From: Penium margaritaceum
Lineage: Eukaryota > Streptophyta > Zygnematophyceae > Desmidiales > Peniaceae
Assembly: GCA_023375785.1 (NCBI GenBank)
Contig: SZWC01001562.1
Coordinates: 43,079-107,078, forward strand
Reading direction: 5' to 3'
DNA length: 64,000 nt
Shown here: positions 49,938 to 60,018 of the stretch, one piece after another
Numbering within the stretch: position 1 is the first letter of the stretch
How the letters are laid out: every line of letters starts with the position of its first letter
Made by a program: the position numbers and the translations under genes
Notes under the pieces: model-generated
The model's database searches: none
Told to the model about the DNA's origin: nothing
The model's input: only the letters and a program-made list of their open reading frames with translations

Positions 49938-52112
49938 CTAGCAGTAGCAAGAATAGTCGTCAGTGAGGGTGAGGACATAGCGACCATGTTCGCCAACGGA
50001 CTCGGTGGGGAGAGGACCCATGACGTCCGAATGTACAAGGTCAAGAGGCGCGGACGCACGGGAGGAAGACAAGGGATACGTGGACCGGTGCATCTTCCCC
50101 TGAGCGCATACAATGCACTCAGTGGGACACGGGAGGGGGAAAGTCTCCGAGTCAAGGCCCTTGGCCGGCAGGGTGCGGAGCATGCTGTCTACGGCGGCAG
50201 AGTGGACGTGGCAGAGATGGCGGTGCAAGAGGTGAGTGTGCTGAGGAGAAAGCGTACAAGTGACAAACACATGGCCTGTGGCGGACGAAGGGGAGGAGAC
50301 GGAAGGAGAGGAGGAGAGGCGAGGTACATGCCACAGGTTGCCACGGGCGGTGGCGTGCAGTACAACAAGACCAGAAGGACGCAACGACACAGTGCCAACA
50401 CCACGCGAGTACACAACGTCCATGCTCATGCGGTCAAGGGTAGTGACGGACAGAAGGCTGAGCTCAAGACTAGGGAAGAAGAGGACATCGGTGAGAAAGA
50501 CGTCATCGGAGGGACCGCAGAAACGAACGACGTCAACACCAGGGACAGGCAACACCTGGCCAGAGCTTGTCCGGACATCGGAAACATCGCCTACAAGACC
50601 GATCATACTGAAGGCCTCACGAGAGGTCGTCATGTGATGTGTGGTCCCGGAGTCGATGATCCAGGTCTCAGAAGGGTCCTGGACCGGGGTCGCAAGATCA
50701 CTAACGGTCACATGGCAGCAAGCAAGGGACGCGGACGCGGTGGAAGGAATTGCAAACCGCGATTGCCAATCGTCAAGCCAAGCAACATCGTCCTGGGAGG
50801 GAGTAGCGGAGACCATGAGAGACGATGAGACAGGCGAGGAAGTGGGGCACGATCGTAGCTCAGTCTCAGTCATGCAGGGCTGGACAGGAGAGTAGGAAGT
50901 GATGCAACTCGCACTTCCCTGGGGAGGAGGGCGAGGCAGGCCGAGCTGGAGCACGATGAACTGCTCCAGCTGGCGCTCACGGGAGGACGGTCCGGGAGTG
51001 CAGACGGAGTGCGGGGTGATAGCGCTGGAGCCCGGGTAGAAGGATAGCTGTGCCGGCGCCGACGGCTGCGGTGCTGGTGTCGGCAGGAAGGGCGAAGCAA
51101 CCGGAGTGGTGGAGCTGCTGGACGAAGCCGAGGTGTCAGAGCCGGCGACAGCTACGGCGGCAGAGGCGAGACGGCGCTCGCGTTGGCGACGCATGGTAGC
51201 GATGACGCGTCCCTCATCCTTCGGTAGAGGGCACGTGTACCACCCGTGCCCGGGCTGGCCACAGTTGTGGCAGACCGAGCCGCCACCGCTGGACCCGGTC
51301 GACGACTGCTGCTGTTGCTGCTGACCCTTGCCTTTCTTGTTCCGACGCTTCTTCTTCCCTGCCGATGATGAGGTAGCTGCGGTGGGGGAGGCGACGGCCA
51401 CGGAGGAAACGGTAGGGGAGGCGACGGCAGGGGAGGTGACAGCTGGGGAGGCGAAGGCCTCCGTGCGCTGGAGTCGGGACTCCAGACGAGCTTCCTCAAT
51501 CCTGAGGAAGAGCTCGTATGCCCAAGGCATGAGGGTGCCCTGGGCTGCCATGGTGGAGAGGACGTCGTGAGGGTAGTTGACGAAGACGTCCGCGTATGCT
51601 TCGGTGGCACCACGCTTGATGGTGAGGAGCGCGGCCAGAGGGGGTGGGGTAGAGGTCCCGAGGCGACGAAGGATGTCCTCCGCCCGCTGCCAGTAGGAGG
51701 TGACCGTCTCGGTCTCCCCCATGTGCAGGGAGTTGAACTCCCGCAGCAGGCAGCTAGTCTCAGCATCGGTGAACAGGAGATGGGGACGAGTGAGGATGTG
51801 CCACGCGGCCACAGGGTCTGGGGTGGTGCCAGCGGTGAAGTCGCCTAAGAAGGGCTCGAGGGTGAGGCGGGAAGCCGGAGGGGCGACAGGAACTAGAGCC
51901 CGGACGGCACGACCAGCGTCATACAACTGGTCGGCTAGGGTGGCATCATACGGCAGGATGTAGTATGTCCACAGGTCCTCACCCTGCGTCCAGATGCGGA
52001 AGCTGAGCTCCCAGCTCCGGAACTGCTCGCCGACCTGAAGCGGAGGCGGCGGCGTCTCAAAGTCCTTTTGCCTACGGCCGGCACCCAGAGTGGGGCCAAG
52101 GATGGAGGTCAC
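49938..52112 (-). CDS. Cop-C1 gag, protease and integrase N part
   Basis: The 724-codon frame reads the gag core (FRSWELSFRIWTQGEDLWTY, LREFNSLHMGETETVTSYWQ, then LPWAYELFLRIEEARLES-like coding), a basic stretch KKKRRNKKGKG with polyglutamine, and CCHC knuckle C-HN-C-GQPG-H-GWYT-C at 51231-51272. Pol follows without a frame change: ETWIIDSGTTHHM (DSGT instead of DSGA), LLHRHLCHVHS and CPTECIVCAQGKMH (pre-integrase zinc module), then LVHSDVMGPLP and LTLTDDYSCYC. It ends at TAG 49935-49937 where Cop-C2 encodes Trp. Upstream a TAG at about 52121 (CAG in Cop-C2) cuts it from the N-terminal part. Confidence 0.92.
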   Translation of the reverse strand: MTSILGPTLGAGRRQKDFETPPPPLQVGEQFRSWELSFRIWTQGEDLWTYYILPYDATLADQLYDAGRAVRALVPVAPPASRLTLEPFLGDFTAGTTPDPVAAWHILTRPHLLFTDAETSCLLREFNSLHMGETETVTSYWQRAEDILRRLGTSTPPPLAALLTIKRGATEAYADVFVNYPHDVLSTMAAQGTLMPWAYELFLRIEEARLESRLQRTEAFASPAVTSPAVASPTVSSVAVASPTAATSSSAGKKKRRNKKGKGQQQQQQSSTGSSGGGSVCHNCGQPGHGWYTCPLPKDEGRVIATMRRQRERRLASAAVAVAGSDTSASSSSSTTPVASPFLPTPAPQPSAPAQLSFYPGSSAITPHSVCTPGPSSRERQLEQFIVLQLGLPRPPPQGSASCITSYSPVQPCMTETELRSCPTSSPVSSSLMVSATPSQDDVAWLDDWQSRFAIPSTASASLACCHVTVSDLATPVQDPSETWIIDSGTTHHMTTSREAFSMIGLVGDVSDVRTSSGQVLPVPGVDVVRFCGPSDDVFLTDVLFFPSLELSLLSVTTLDRMSMDVVYSRGVGTVSLRPSGLVVLHATARGNLWHVPRLSSSPSVSSPSSATGHVFVTCTLSPQHTHLLHRHLCHVHSAAVDSMLRTLPAKGLDSETFPLPCPTECIVCAQGKMHRSTYPLSSSRASAPLDLVHSDVMGPLPTESVGEHGRYVLTLTDDYSCYC

Positions 52113-52596
52113 TGTCTACCGCTGGCGCTGATTCTGCTGCTGCACTGGGTATTGCGTGGCAGCAGACACAGCTGGGCTTGCGTGCCCTGGAGGGTGGAAG
52201 GATGGAGGCGCACTGGGGGTAGACTGAGAGACCAACGGTTATAGTGCCGCAAGCTGTTGCGTCAGAGCGGTGAGCTGTTGCTGAAGAGCAGCGAGGGGGT
52301 AAGGGTTGTCACCAACAATGTCAGAGGGCTGCTGCCGACGCTGCTCCTCCTGCTGCTGCTACTACTACTGCTGCAGCTTCCGCTGTTGCTGCTCCTCCTG
52401 CTGCTGCTGCTGTTCTTGTTGCTCCTATTTCTGCTACTGCTGCTACTGGTGGTGCTGTTGCTGCTGTTGCTGCTCCTACTGATCCTGCTACTGCTGCCGC
52501 TGCTGCTGCTACTGCTACTGCTGCAGCCGCTACAAGAAAGGGGGGGTGGGGTTCCCCCCAACAGAGGAGGACCCCCCCAGTGGGGCTACCAGCCAT
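52113..52596 (-). pseudogene. Cop-C1 gag N terminus, Gln/Ala-rich
   Basis: The ATG at 52594-52596 opens MAGSPTGG, the same start as Cop-C2 (MAGSPREE at 62301). After about 20 codons the frame slips in poly-G/C runs, and the CTG-rich DNA reads as polyalanine in this frame and polyserine or polyglutamine in the others. Confidence 0.6.
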
Positions 52597-53760
52597 GGTG
52601 TGATGCCTAGTGTGGTGCTGATGTCAGTAGTGACGTCTGCTGAGGACGGTGGATGTCCTGCCCACCCTTAGGTTTGCTTCCCCCTTCCCTTGCCCCCTTT
52701 TTTTTGTTTTTTTGGTGAGTTGATGACGTCAGCAGTGATGTCAACAGTGACCTCAGTAGCGGGATGCTGATGTCAGCATTGGCTGTTGTTGGGGCCGCTG
52801 CTGTAGCTACTGTTGCTACTACTGCTGGTGCTGCTACTACTGCTGTTGCTGGTGCTACTGTAGTTGGTGGTGGTGGTGCTGTTGTTGTTGCAGCTGCTAC
52901 TGCTGCTGCTGCTGCTACGGTTGTTGCTACTGCTGTTGCTGCAGCTACAGTTGTAGTAGCAACTGCTGCTGCTGCGGGCTACTGCGGCTAATGTGGCGGC
53001 TGTAGCAGCAAGCGCAGCTGCTGCAATCACGGCAGCAAAGAAGGTGGGGTGGGAGATTTTTTTTTCTTGCTCTTTTTTCTCTTTTCTCGTCTGTCACAGC
53101 GGCCAGCTGCCCGCTGCTAGTTGCGAGCGGCGAGCTGCTGCTCACTGGAAGCGAGTTGCTGCTCACTGGCAGCGAGCAGCTGCTTGTTGGCAGCAGCGAG
53201 CTACTGCTCACTGCTTGCTTGCTGCGGGCAGCGAGCAGCAGCAGCCACTGCTGGCTGCTGCTCGCTGTAGCCACTGCTGGAGCAAGCTGCTACTGCGGCT
53301 CGCTGCTGCGGCTCGCTGCTGCGGCTCGCTGCTACGACTACTACAGCCTGCTGCTGCTGCTGCACGCAGTTGCAGCTGCTACTTGGTGCCGCTGCTGCTC
53401 GCTGCTACTGCGGGCTGCTGTTGCTGCGAGCTGTTGCTGCGGGCTGCTGCTGCTGCGGGCTGCTGCAAGCTACTGCCTGCTGCTGCTGCTGCACGTAGCT
53501 GCTGCCGGCTACTGCTCCCACTGCTCACTGCCATTGCCTGCCGCTGCCGCTGCTGCAGACTGCTGCTGCTGCGTGCTGGTGCCAGTCACTGCACCTGGGT
53601 GACGTTGCAGCGTGCGTCGTCGCCCGTAGGTGTTGGACGCGGCCTGCCGCTCACCTCCTCACGTCACGCGTGGGGATCAGTGCTGCCGGAAAAGATTTCT
53701 GTAGCATTTCCCCTGGCCCAGTGGCCGTGGGAAAAAATCTGACGCCGCCACCAGGCGGGT
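52597..53760 (-). repeat. CTG/CAG-rich leader of Cop-C1
   Basis: Between the gag ATG and the paired hairpins the plus strand is dominated by imperfect CTG, CTA and GCAGCGAG triplets (about 52790-53580). A block with GATGACGTCAGCAGTGATGT repeats lies at 52722-52785. It is untranslated leader in the element's sense. Long plus-strand Leu/Ala frames across it are shadows. Confidence 0.8.
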
Positions 53761-53764
53761 CAGT

Positions 53765-53787
53765 GCTGCCGGAAAAAATCCGGCAGC
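53765..53787 (-). promoter_or_regulatory. Leader hairpin of Cop-C1
   Basis: GCTGCCGG (53765-53772) pairs perfectly with CCGGCAGC (53780-53787) around a 7-base A-rich loop. A weaker copy lies about 85 bases upstream on the plus strand (near 53681-53710). Equivalent hairpins occur in Cop-C2 and, decayed, in Cop-C3. Confidence 0.7.
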
Positions 53788-53870
53788 ATTTCCCCTGCAC
53801 TGGCGCACATGGGGGTCCGCCGGCGTTGTCTGGCACCTGTACGCAGTCTTCTGCTGTTGCTGCTACGCTC

Positions 53871-53884
53871 TGGCTCGGATAACA
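53871..53884 (-). promoter_or_regulatory. Primer binding site of Cop-C1 (two changes)
   Basis: The sense strand TGTTATCCGAGCCA differs at two positions from TGGTATCAGAGCCA, present intact in Cop-C2. Confidence 0.8.
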
Positions 53885-53887
53885 AGC

Positions 53888-54767
53888 TAGAAACCTAGGC
53901 AGCAGGTTGGGGCAGCATGCGTTGTCGATGCAGCGTGCCGCCTTCCACGCTCGTTGCTTAAGTCTGCTGCCCCCTCAGTCGGCTGCTCTAGAGTCTAAGT
54001 CTAGAAGCTCTAAGTTTGTTACTCAGAAACGCGCGCGCCAGTGTTAGCGCCAGAAAGCAGCTGAAAACTGAAAGTAACTGATTAGGAATGAAGAATGAGC
54101 AACAATGGGAGACCCATCTAGGTTCTAGCTCCCCCCCACTAGTGTAGAACTTGTTACTCAGCTAACCAGCCAATCAGAAAATAGTGCTAGACCTATTTTC
54201 TGGCAGGCAGGGTTTTCTCGGTGAGCCCTGCCAGACGCCCGACAGCCCAAAACCCGGATGTCGTCCGTTTTGCCTGAAAACTGGACCATACCATAATACC
54301 NGCGCCAGTGTTAGCGCCAGAAAGCAGCTGAAAACTGAAAGTAACTGATTAGGAATGAAGAATGAGCAACAATGGGAGACCCATCTAGGTTCTAGCTCCC
54401 CCCCACTAGTGTAGAACTTGTTACTCAGCTAACCAGCCAATCAGAAAATAGTGCTAGACCTATTTTCTGGCAGGCAGGGTTTTCTCGGTGAGCCCTGCCA
54501 GACGCCCGACAGCCCAAAACCCGGATGTCGTCCGTTTTGCCTGAAAACTGGACCATACCATAATACCGACGCTGCAAACGCAGTCTGGTGGTCAGAATCA
54601 GCTAGAAAAATAGCTACCAGAAGTTATGGCTGCACAAACCCAGGCAGTGCCTACGACAGTCAACGATGCCAAACAGGGCCATACAACAGGAGACATGGAC
54701 CCTAGGCATCGCATGATGCTGCAGACGCAATGTCACAGCCAGACACAGCGCTAGGTGCATGCAGACA
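53888..54767 (-). mobile_element. Cop-C1 5' LTR, interrupted by Cop-C2
   Basis: It matches 45572 onward up to GGTGCATGCAGACA, which in the 3' LTR continues with GCATCTGTAGTGG. Here the Cop-C2 LTR starts instead. It contains the false duplication around 54301. Confidence 0.85.
54035..54567. repeat. Duplicated 266-base segment around a single N (54301)
   Basis: 54035-54300 recurs almost exactly from 54302. Other Cop-C LTRs have one copy, so this is a probable assembly artefact. Confidence 0.9.
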
Positions 54768-54769
54768 AA

Positions 54770-55592
54770 TGGAAACTATGCAGCAGGTCGGGGCAGCAGC
54801 GTTGTTGATGCAGCGTGCGGGCTTCCACGCTCGTTGCTTAAGTCAGCTGCCCCCTCAGTCTGCTGCTCTAGAGTCTAAGTCTGGAAGCTCTGGGTTTGTT
54901 ACTCAGAAACGCGCGCGCCAGAGTTAGCGCCAGAAAGCAACTGAAAACTGATAGTAACTGATTAGGAATGAAGAATGAACAAAAATGGGAGACCCCTCCA
55001 AGTTCTAGGCCCCCCCCAGCTCTGTAGAGCTTGTTACTCAGTTCAACAGCCAATCAGAAAATAGCTAATTTCAGGCTGGCAGGTTTTCTCGGTGAGGCCT
55101 GCCAGACAGCCGACAGCCCAAAACCCGGGCGTCGTCCGTTTTGCCTGAAAACTGGACCATACCATAATACCAACGCTGCAAACGCAGCCGTGCGGTCAGA
55201 ATCTGCTAGAAAAATAGTAGCGAGGAGTTATGGCAGCCTGAACCCAGGTAGTGCCCACGACGGTTTATGCTGCCTAACAGGGCCATGCAACATGCAACTG
55301 GGACCCTAGGCAGCGCATGACGACGCAGGCATGACATTACGCGCTAGACGCATGCAGACAGCGACTGCGGTGGCAGTGACTGCCGGTAGTGCGACCGCCG
55401 AGGAGGCCTGCCGATGGAGCTGAACACGTCGCCGGAGAGAGGGGGCTCCAGCGAACTGCGGGATGACCTCAGCGTGCGTCGGCTCCACCGGACGACACTC
55501 CATCAACGTCGAGTCTCGCCGTCAGTCATCTGCACGCCGATGTACACAAGCCGGGAGGACACAACAGAGCACAATGAGCGCAAAAACCAACA
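54770..55592 (-). mobile_element. Cop-C2 3' LTR
   Basis: It is 823 bases, starting TGGAAACTATGC and ending AACCAACA beside the polypurine tract. It is free of the duplications seen in the Cop-C1 LTRs and so gives the family's true LTR length. Confidence 0.9.
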
Positions 55593-55600
55593 CTCCCCCA
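55593..55600 (-). other. Polypurine tract of Cop-C2
   Basis: The sense strand TGGGGGAG adjoins the 3' LTR and would prime plus-strand DNA. Confidence 0.7.
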
Positions 55601-55699
55601 TGACTCACAGGCGTAGTGCACATGGGCGGGCAGAGACACGGTCAACACACAGACTCCCCCAGGACGTGCAGAAGTGCAGGCAGAGACAAAGAAAACAAG

Positions 55700-56170
55700 T
55701 CACGGACGCACACCGACTGAACTCACAGCCTTCTTAAACGAGTCCCGTTTCAGTGCGTTGGTCAGGAAGTCAGCCAGCTGCCGTGTTGTCTCAACCCACA
55801 CGATGCTGATGATGCCGTCATGCAACAACGAACGCACATAGTGATACTCAACAATGATGTGCTTTGTGCGAGTGGGATGCACACCGTCATTGTCTGCAAT
55901 GGCCATGGCACTCTCATTGTCACAATGCAAGGTGATGGATGCGACAGACTGACGCAACTTGGACAACAGACGATGCAACCACACACTCTCACACGCGCCT
56001 GAGCCAAGGGCCATGTACTCAACCTCAGCAGTGCTGCGTGCAATGCACCCCTGCTTGCCACTGCGCCAGGACACAGCTGTGCCCCCGACCAGAAAGATCC
56101 AACCTGTACGACTCTTACCGTCTGGACTGCCGGCCTAGTCGCTGTCGGTGTAATCCACTGCAATGACGGA
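55700..56170 (-). CDS. Cop-C2 RNase H
   Basis: The 124-codon frame 55700-56074, plus the coding just upstream after a TAG at about 56171-56173, reads [56 protein letters not shown] and [16 protein letters not shown]. It ends with a stop after SSVGVRP. The residue after KHI is Ile where Asp is usual, which may affect catalysis. It is in the same frame as RT. Confidence 0.88.
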
Positions 56171-56173
56171 CGG

Positions 56174-57487
56174 CTAACGGCGGAACATGAGGCCTCGCCA
56201 AGGGGTCGAGACGATATAGCGCAGTACTCGGATCGCGGCCTCAAAGTGGAGGTGACGCAGTTCCTGAGAGAACTGGGCTAGGAGGTTAACGGCAAACGCG
56301 ATGTCTGGACGCGTCGTCGTCGCCAGGAACATCAGTGACCCGATGACCCGCAGATATGTGGTCACATCAACTGGCTCCCCCACAACAGCTGGGTCATGAC
56401 TCTTCAACTTCACCTGGCCATCGGGTGACATGGGTGAGGATGCGCTGGGCACGAGGGGCAAGTCCTCGGCGAAGCGAGTAGACAGGGTCTGCACATACGC
56501 AGCCTGGTGGACATGCAGGACGCCCTGAGAGCGATCATGTTCGAGCTCCATGCCCAGGAAGACTCGGGCAGACCCGAGATCCTTCATCTGGTAGGCGGCG
56601 TGCAGTAGGTCCTTGACGTGCTGGATGGCTGTCGCGTCTGGCGACGCAATGAGGAGATTGTCGACGTAGACCAGAACTGCGACGAAGGTCTGACCTCGCG
56701 GGCTGATGAACAGTGCGGGGTCAGCGGTGCTGCGCTGGAGGCCACCACGGAGAAGCGTACTGCTGATCTCCTGGTTCCAGCACCGAGGCGACTGCTTCAG
56801 GCCATAGAGGGCCTTCCGCAGCCGCCAAACTCTCCCAGTGCCGTCGTCGAAGCCTGGGGGCTGCGTCATGTAGAGCTCCTCACCCTCCAGTGAGCCATGG
56901 AGGAATGCGTTGCTCACGCCCATCTGATGAAGCTCCCACCCGTGCTGGGCAACCAGGTTGAACAATGCTTGGCTAGTGGAGAACTGGCCAACTGGGGTGA
57001 AGGTCTGGTCGTAATCGATCCCAGGGACCCGAGCAAACCCCTTTGCTGTGAGACGGGCCTTGTATTTGTCCAAGGATCCGTCAGGCTTCCACTTACGCCG
57101 AAAAACCCACTTGGCACCAATGGCCTTCCGACCTGGACGGAGGTCGACGAGGTCATACACGTGGTGCTGTTGGATAGCGGCGAGCTCCTCGGCACAGGCA
57201 GCATCCCAATGTGCGGCCTCAGGGGAGGCTCGAGCCTCGCATAGGGTGGGAGGGTCCTCTGGGCGCGCTATGGACCGGACTGAAAGGGCATGTGCATCAC
57301 GAGCCCCAGGTGGGATGCGTGCGAGTGTAGCCACAACAGCATGCCGATGCTCGTGATGAAGCATGGCGTACCCCAATGCAGAGCCCGGGTGAAGGTCTGC
57401 GATAATGGCACAAGTGGTCAGGCCGAGAGCCTTTGTGCCAGGGTCCCCACTCACGACCGTGGGAGTGGAGGAGACACGTGGAGCCAC
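56174..57487 (-). CDS. Cop-C2 reverse transcriptase
   Basis: The 437-codon frame contains a complete Copia reverse transcriptase: KALGLTTCAIIADLHPGSAL, AACAEELAAIQQHHVYDLVD, WVFRRKWKPDGSLDKYKARL, GIDYDQTFTPVGQFSTSQAL, FLHGSLEGEELYMTQPPGFD, LRKALYGLKQSPRCWNQEIS, VYVDNLLIASPD, MKDLGSARVFLGMELEHD and VTTYLRVIGSLMFLATTTRP. The catalytic box is VDN instead of VDD, so the second Asp is lost. It is flanked by a TGA upstream (CGA in Cop-C1) and a TAG downstream (CAG in Cop-C1). Confidence 0.92.
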   Translation of the reverse strand: MAPRVSSTPTVVSGDPGTKALGLTTCAIIADLHPGSALGYAMLHHEHRHAVVATLARIPPGARDAHALSVRSIARPEDPPTLCEARASPEAAHWDAACAEELAAIQQHHVYDLVDLRPGRKAIGAKWVFRRKWKPDGSLDKYKARLTAKGFARVPGIDYDQTFTPVGQFSTSQALFNLVAQHGWELHQMGVSNAFLHGSLEGEELYMTQPPGFDDGTGRVWRLRKALYGLKQSPRCWNQEISSTLLRGGLQRSTADPALFISPRGQTFVAVLVYVDNLLIASPDATAIQHVKDLLHAAYQMKDLGSARVFLGMELEHDRSQGVLHVHQAAYVQTLSTRFAEDLPLVPSASSPMSPDGQVKLKSHDPAVVGEPVDVTTYLRVIGSLMFLATTTRPDIAFAVNLLAQFSQELRHLHFEAAIRVLRYIVSTPWRGLMFRR

Positions 57488-57493
57488 AGGGGG

Positions 57494-58495
57494 TCAAGGC
57501 GCCACGGAACGGGGAGCGACGGTCTGCGCGCTCACTGTCGGCCGAGGTCGGAGGCTGCCGCCTGGGCCACGTGTGTAGCGCGGTCGGGCAGAAGATGGTG
57601 TTGAGTCCGACGGGCCGACGGAGGCGGACGGTGCTACTGGTCCGGAGGAGCCAGTAGACGCCACCGGCACTGTTGGGCGAGAGGGGCCAGCGGACACAGC
57701 TAAGGCTGCCGGCCCAGAGGGGCGAGTGGACGCGATTGGGGCTGGTAGCCCAGAGGGGCGAGTGGACGCGACTGGGCCTGCTGGCCCGGAGGGGCGAGCG
57801 GATACAACTGGGGCTGCTGGCCCGGAGGGGCCATCGGACGCGACTGGAGCCGTCGGCCCGGGAGTGCCATCAGAAGCAACTGGGGCTACTGGCCCGGAGG
57901 GACCAGCAGACGCGACTGGGGCTGCCGGCCCGGAGGGGCGAGCGGACGCGACTGGAGCCGTCGGCCCGGAGGGGCCATCGGAAGCGACTGGGGCTGCCGG
58001 CCCAGATGGGCCAGCGGACGCGACTGGGGCTGCCGGCCCGGAGGGGCGAGCGGACGCGACTGGAGCCGTCGGCCCGGAGGGGCCATCGGAAGCGACTGGG
58101 GCTGCCGGCCCAGATGGGCCAGCGGACGCGACTGGGGCTGCCGGCCCGGAGAGGCCAGTAGACGCCACTGGGGCAGCTGGCTCAGAGTGGCCAGCGGACC
58201 CGACTGAAGCTGCCGGCCTGGAGTGGTCAGCGGACGCGACTAGGGTTGCCGGCCCGGAGGGGCCAGTAGACGCGACCGGGGCTACCGGCTCAGAGGGACG
58301 GAGTGATGTTTCACCCGGAAGCGACAGGACAGAGGACGGACTCACCACTCCCCCACGCGACGGGAGGGACACAGACGAGCCGGAGCGGATGAGGTCGCGG
58401 GGGAATAGGTCCTCGAAAAAGAGGGCATCGCTAGACTCAACGATGTAGTATCGGGATGGGTCCCAGAAGCGCCAGGCCTTGGACTGACGAGACAC
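57494..58495 (-). CDS. Cop-C2 integrase tail and repeat linker
   Basis: The 333-codon frame opens at SRQSKAWRFWDPSRYYIVES and SDALFFEDLFPRDLIRSGSS, then enters a 19-unit array of 12-residue repeats (57615-58298) and ends with RYTRGPGGSLRPRPTVSAQT. It shares the frame of the flanking integrase and RT blocks. No known fold is expected for the array; it probably acts as a flexible spacer between integrase and reverse transcriptase. Confidence 0.88.
   Translation of the reverse strand: MSRQSKAWRFWDPSRYYIVESSDALFFEDLFPRDLIRSGSSVSLPSRGGVVSPSSVLSLPGETSLRPSEPVAPVASTGPSGPATLVASADHSRPAASVGSAGHSEPAAPVASTGLSGPAAPVASAGPSGPAAPVASDGPSGPTAPVASARPSGPAAPVASAGPSGPAAPVASDGPSGPTAPVASARPSGPAAPVASAGPSGPVAPVASDGTPGPTAPVASDGPSGPAAPVVSARPSGPAGPVASTRPSGLPAPIASTRPSGPAALAVSAGPSRPTVPVASTGSSGPVAPSASVGPSDSTPSSARPRYTRGPGGSLRPRPTVSAQTVAPRSVAP
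57615..58298 (-). repeat. 19 tandem 36-bp units in the Cop-C2 linker
   Basis: The units encode PSGPAAPVASAG variants, five more than in Cop-C1. Within the array a 108-bp block (three units) is repeated exactly (57951 matches 58059 and so on), showing recent expansion. All length changes are multiples of 36. Confidence 0.92.
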
Positions 58496-58705
58496 GCCGA
58501 GAAAGGTGCAGGGGCATCCTCGGGAGGCGAGCTTGCCACCCTGCTATGGGACGGGCAGCCACACAATGGCTACGCAGCCCCAGACGCGAGCCGGGCGGAG
58601 GTCAGCACGCCGACCGCACCAGTGCTGATAGGGCTTGGACTGGCGCGGAAGGGGACCGTGGGGAACCCGGTTCCAGACCCAAGTCATGTAGGCCATGGCC
58701 TCAAA

Positions 58706-60018
58706 TTAAAAGCCATCGGAGAGACCGGACTCGACTCGCATGGTGCGGACGGCGTCGGCCATGGTACGGTTCCACCGCTCGGAGACGCCGTTCTGGGCGG
58801 GTGTGTAGGGCGCAGACGTCTCATGGCGGATGCCACGGGAGGCGAGAAAGGTTGTGGCCTCACCCAGGTACTCGCCACCGCGATCGGAGCGAAAGCGACG
58901 AAGGGGGCGGCCATACTCGCGCTCCGCGAGGACAAGCCAATCCTGAATGGTTCGGGTGACATCGCTCTTCTGCCGAAGGCAGAAGACCCAACGGTAGCGA
59001 GAGTAGTCGTCCGTCAGAGTGAGGACGTAGCAGCCATGCTCGCCGATGGACTCGGTGGGGAGAGGGCCCATGACGTCCGAGTGGACAAGGTCAAGGGGGG
59101 CGGACGCCCGTGAGGAAGAGATTGGGTACGTGGACCGGTGCATCTTCCCCTGAGCGCAGTCAATGCACTCAGTCGGGCATGGGAGAGGGAAGGTCTCCGG
59201 ATCAAGGCCCTTGGCTGGCTGGGTGCGGAGCATGCTCTCTACTGCGGCAGAGTGGATGTGGCAAAGGCGGCGGTGCAAGAGGCGGGTGTGCTGAGGAGAA
59301 AGCGTGCCGGTAAGGAACACATGACCGGTCGCAGCCGATGGGGAGGAGACGGGAGGGGAGGAAGAGAGACGGGGAACGTGCCACAAGTTGCCACAGGCGG
59401 TGCCGTGCAGTACGACAAGACCCGACGGACGCAACGATACAGTGCCGACACCACGGGAGTGCACAACGTCCATGCTCATGCGGTCAAGGGCAGTCACGGA
59501 CAGGAGGCTGAGCTCGAGACCAGGGACGAAGAGAACATCGGTCAAGAAGACGTCACCGGCCGGACCACGGAAACGAACGACGCCTACCCCACGGACCGGC
59601 AACACCTGTCCGGAGCCCGTCCGGACCCCGGAGACATCATCGACGGGACCAAGCATACTGAAGGCCTTGCGAGAGGCCGTCATGTGATGCGTGGCCCCGG
59701 AGTCGATGATCCAGGTCTCAGCAGGGTACTGGACAGGGGTCGCCAGATCAGTCACGGTCACATGGCAGCAAGCGAGGGACGCGGACACGGTGGACGGAGG
59801 AGCGAAACGAGACTGCCAGTCGTCAAGCCATGCAATGTCGTCAAGGAGTGGGGTGGATGAGATCACGGGAGACGACGAGACAGACGAGGAAACGGGACAC
59901 GACCGTAGCTCAGTCTCAGTCATGCAGGGATGGGCCGGAGGGCAGGAGGTGACGCAACTCGCACTTCCCTGGGGAGGAGGGCGAGGGAGGCCAAGCTGGA
60001 GCGCGATGAACTGCTCCA
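58706..60018 (-). CDS. Cop-C2 protease and integrase
   Basis: The frame 58706-59923 continues from the gag end (MTETELRSCPVSSS). ETWIIDSGATHHMTASR has an intact DSGA protease motif, followed by GSGQVLPVRGVGVV, LLHRRLCHIHSA and CPTECIDCAQGKMHRSTY (zinc module). The integrase core has HSDVMGP, LTLTDDYSRYRWVFCLRQKS, FRSDRGGEYLG and PYTPAQNGVSERWNRTMADA, with the D, D and E positions present. It ends at a TAA near 58703-58705, before FEAMAYMTW. The best-preserved pol block of this family in the window. Confidence 0.93.

Larger units (their letters stand above)
45572..54767 (-). mobile_element. Cop-C1: Copia element, host of Cop-C2
   Basis: Minus-strand element with 3' LTR 45572-46696, pol and gag in one reading phase (46866-52112), CTG-rich leader, primer site 53871-53884 and 5' LTR from 53888. 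The 5' LTR is cut at 54767 by Cop-C2 and should continue past 64000. A few stops and one 4-base deletion inactivate it. Confidence 0.9.

Noticed and set aside
49773-50828. Plus-strand open frame of 351 codons
   Set aside because: It lies antisense to the Cop-C1 protease-integrase frame, which has recognisable motifs in order; the plus frame has none.
52257-53742. Long poly-Leu, poly-Ala and Cys-rich plus-strand frames
   Set aside because: They result from CTG triplet repeats in all frames. The region is leader and gag N terminus of a minus-strand element.
57615-58298. CRISPR-like array (36-bp repeats)
   Set aside because: The units are contiguous without spacers and code in frame for a polyprotein; the genome is eukaryotic.
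57726-58448. Plus-strand collagen-like protein (Gly-Pro-Glu-Gly repeats)
   Set aside because: It is the antisense reading of the 36-bp array in the Cop-C2 linker; the minus strand joins known domains on both sides.
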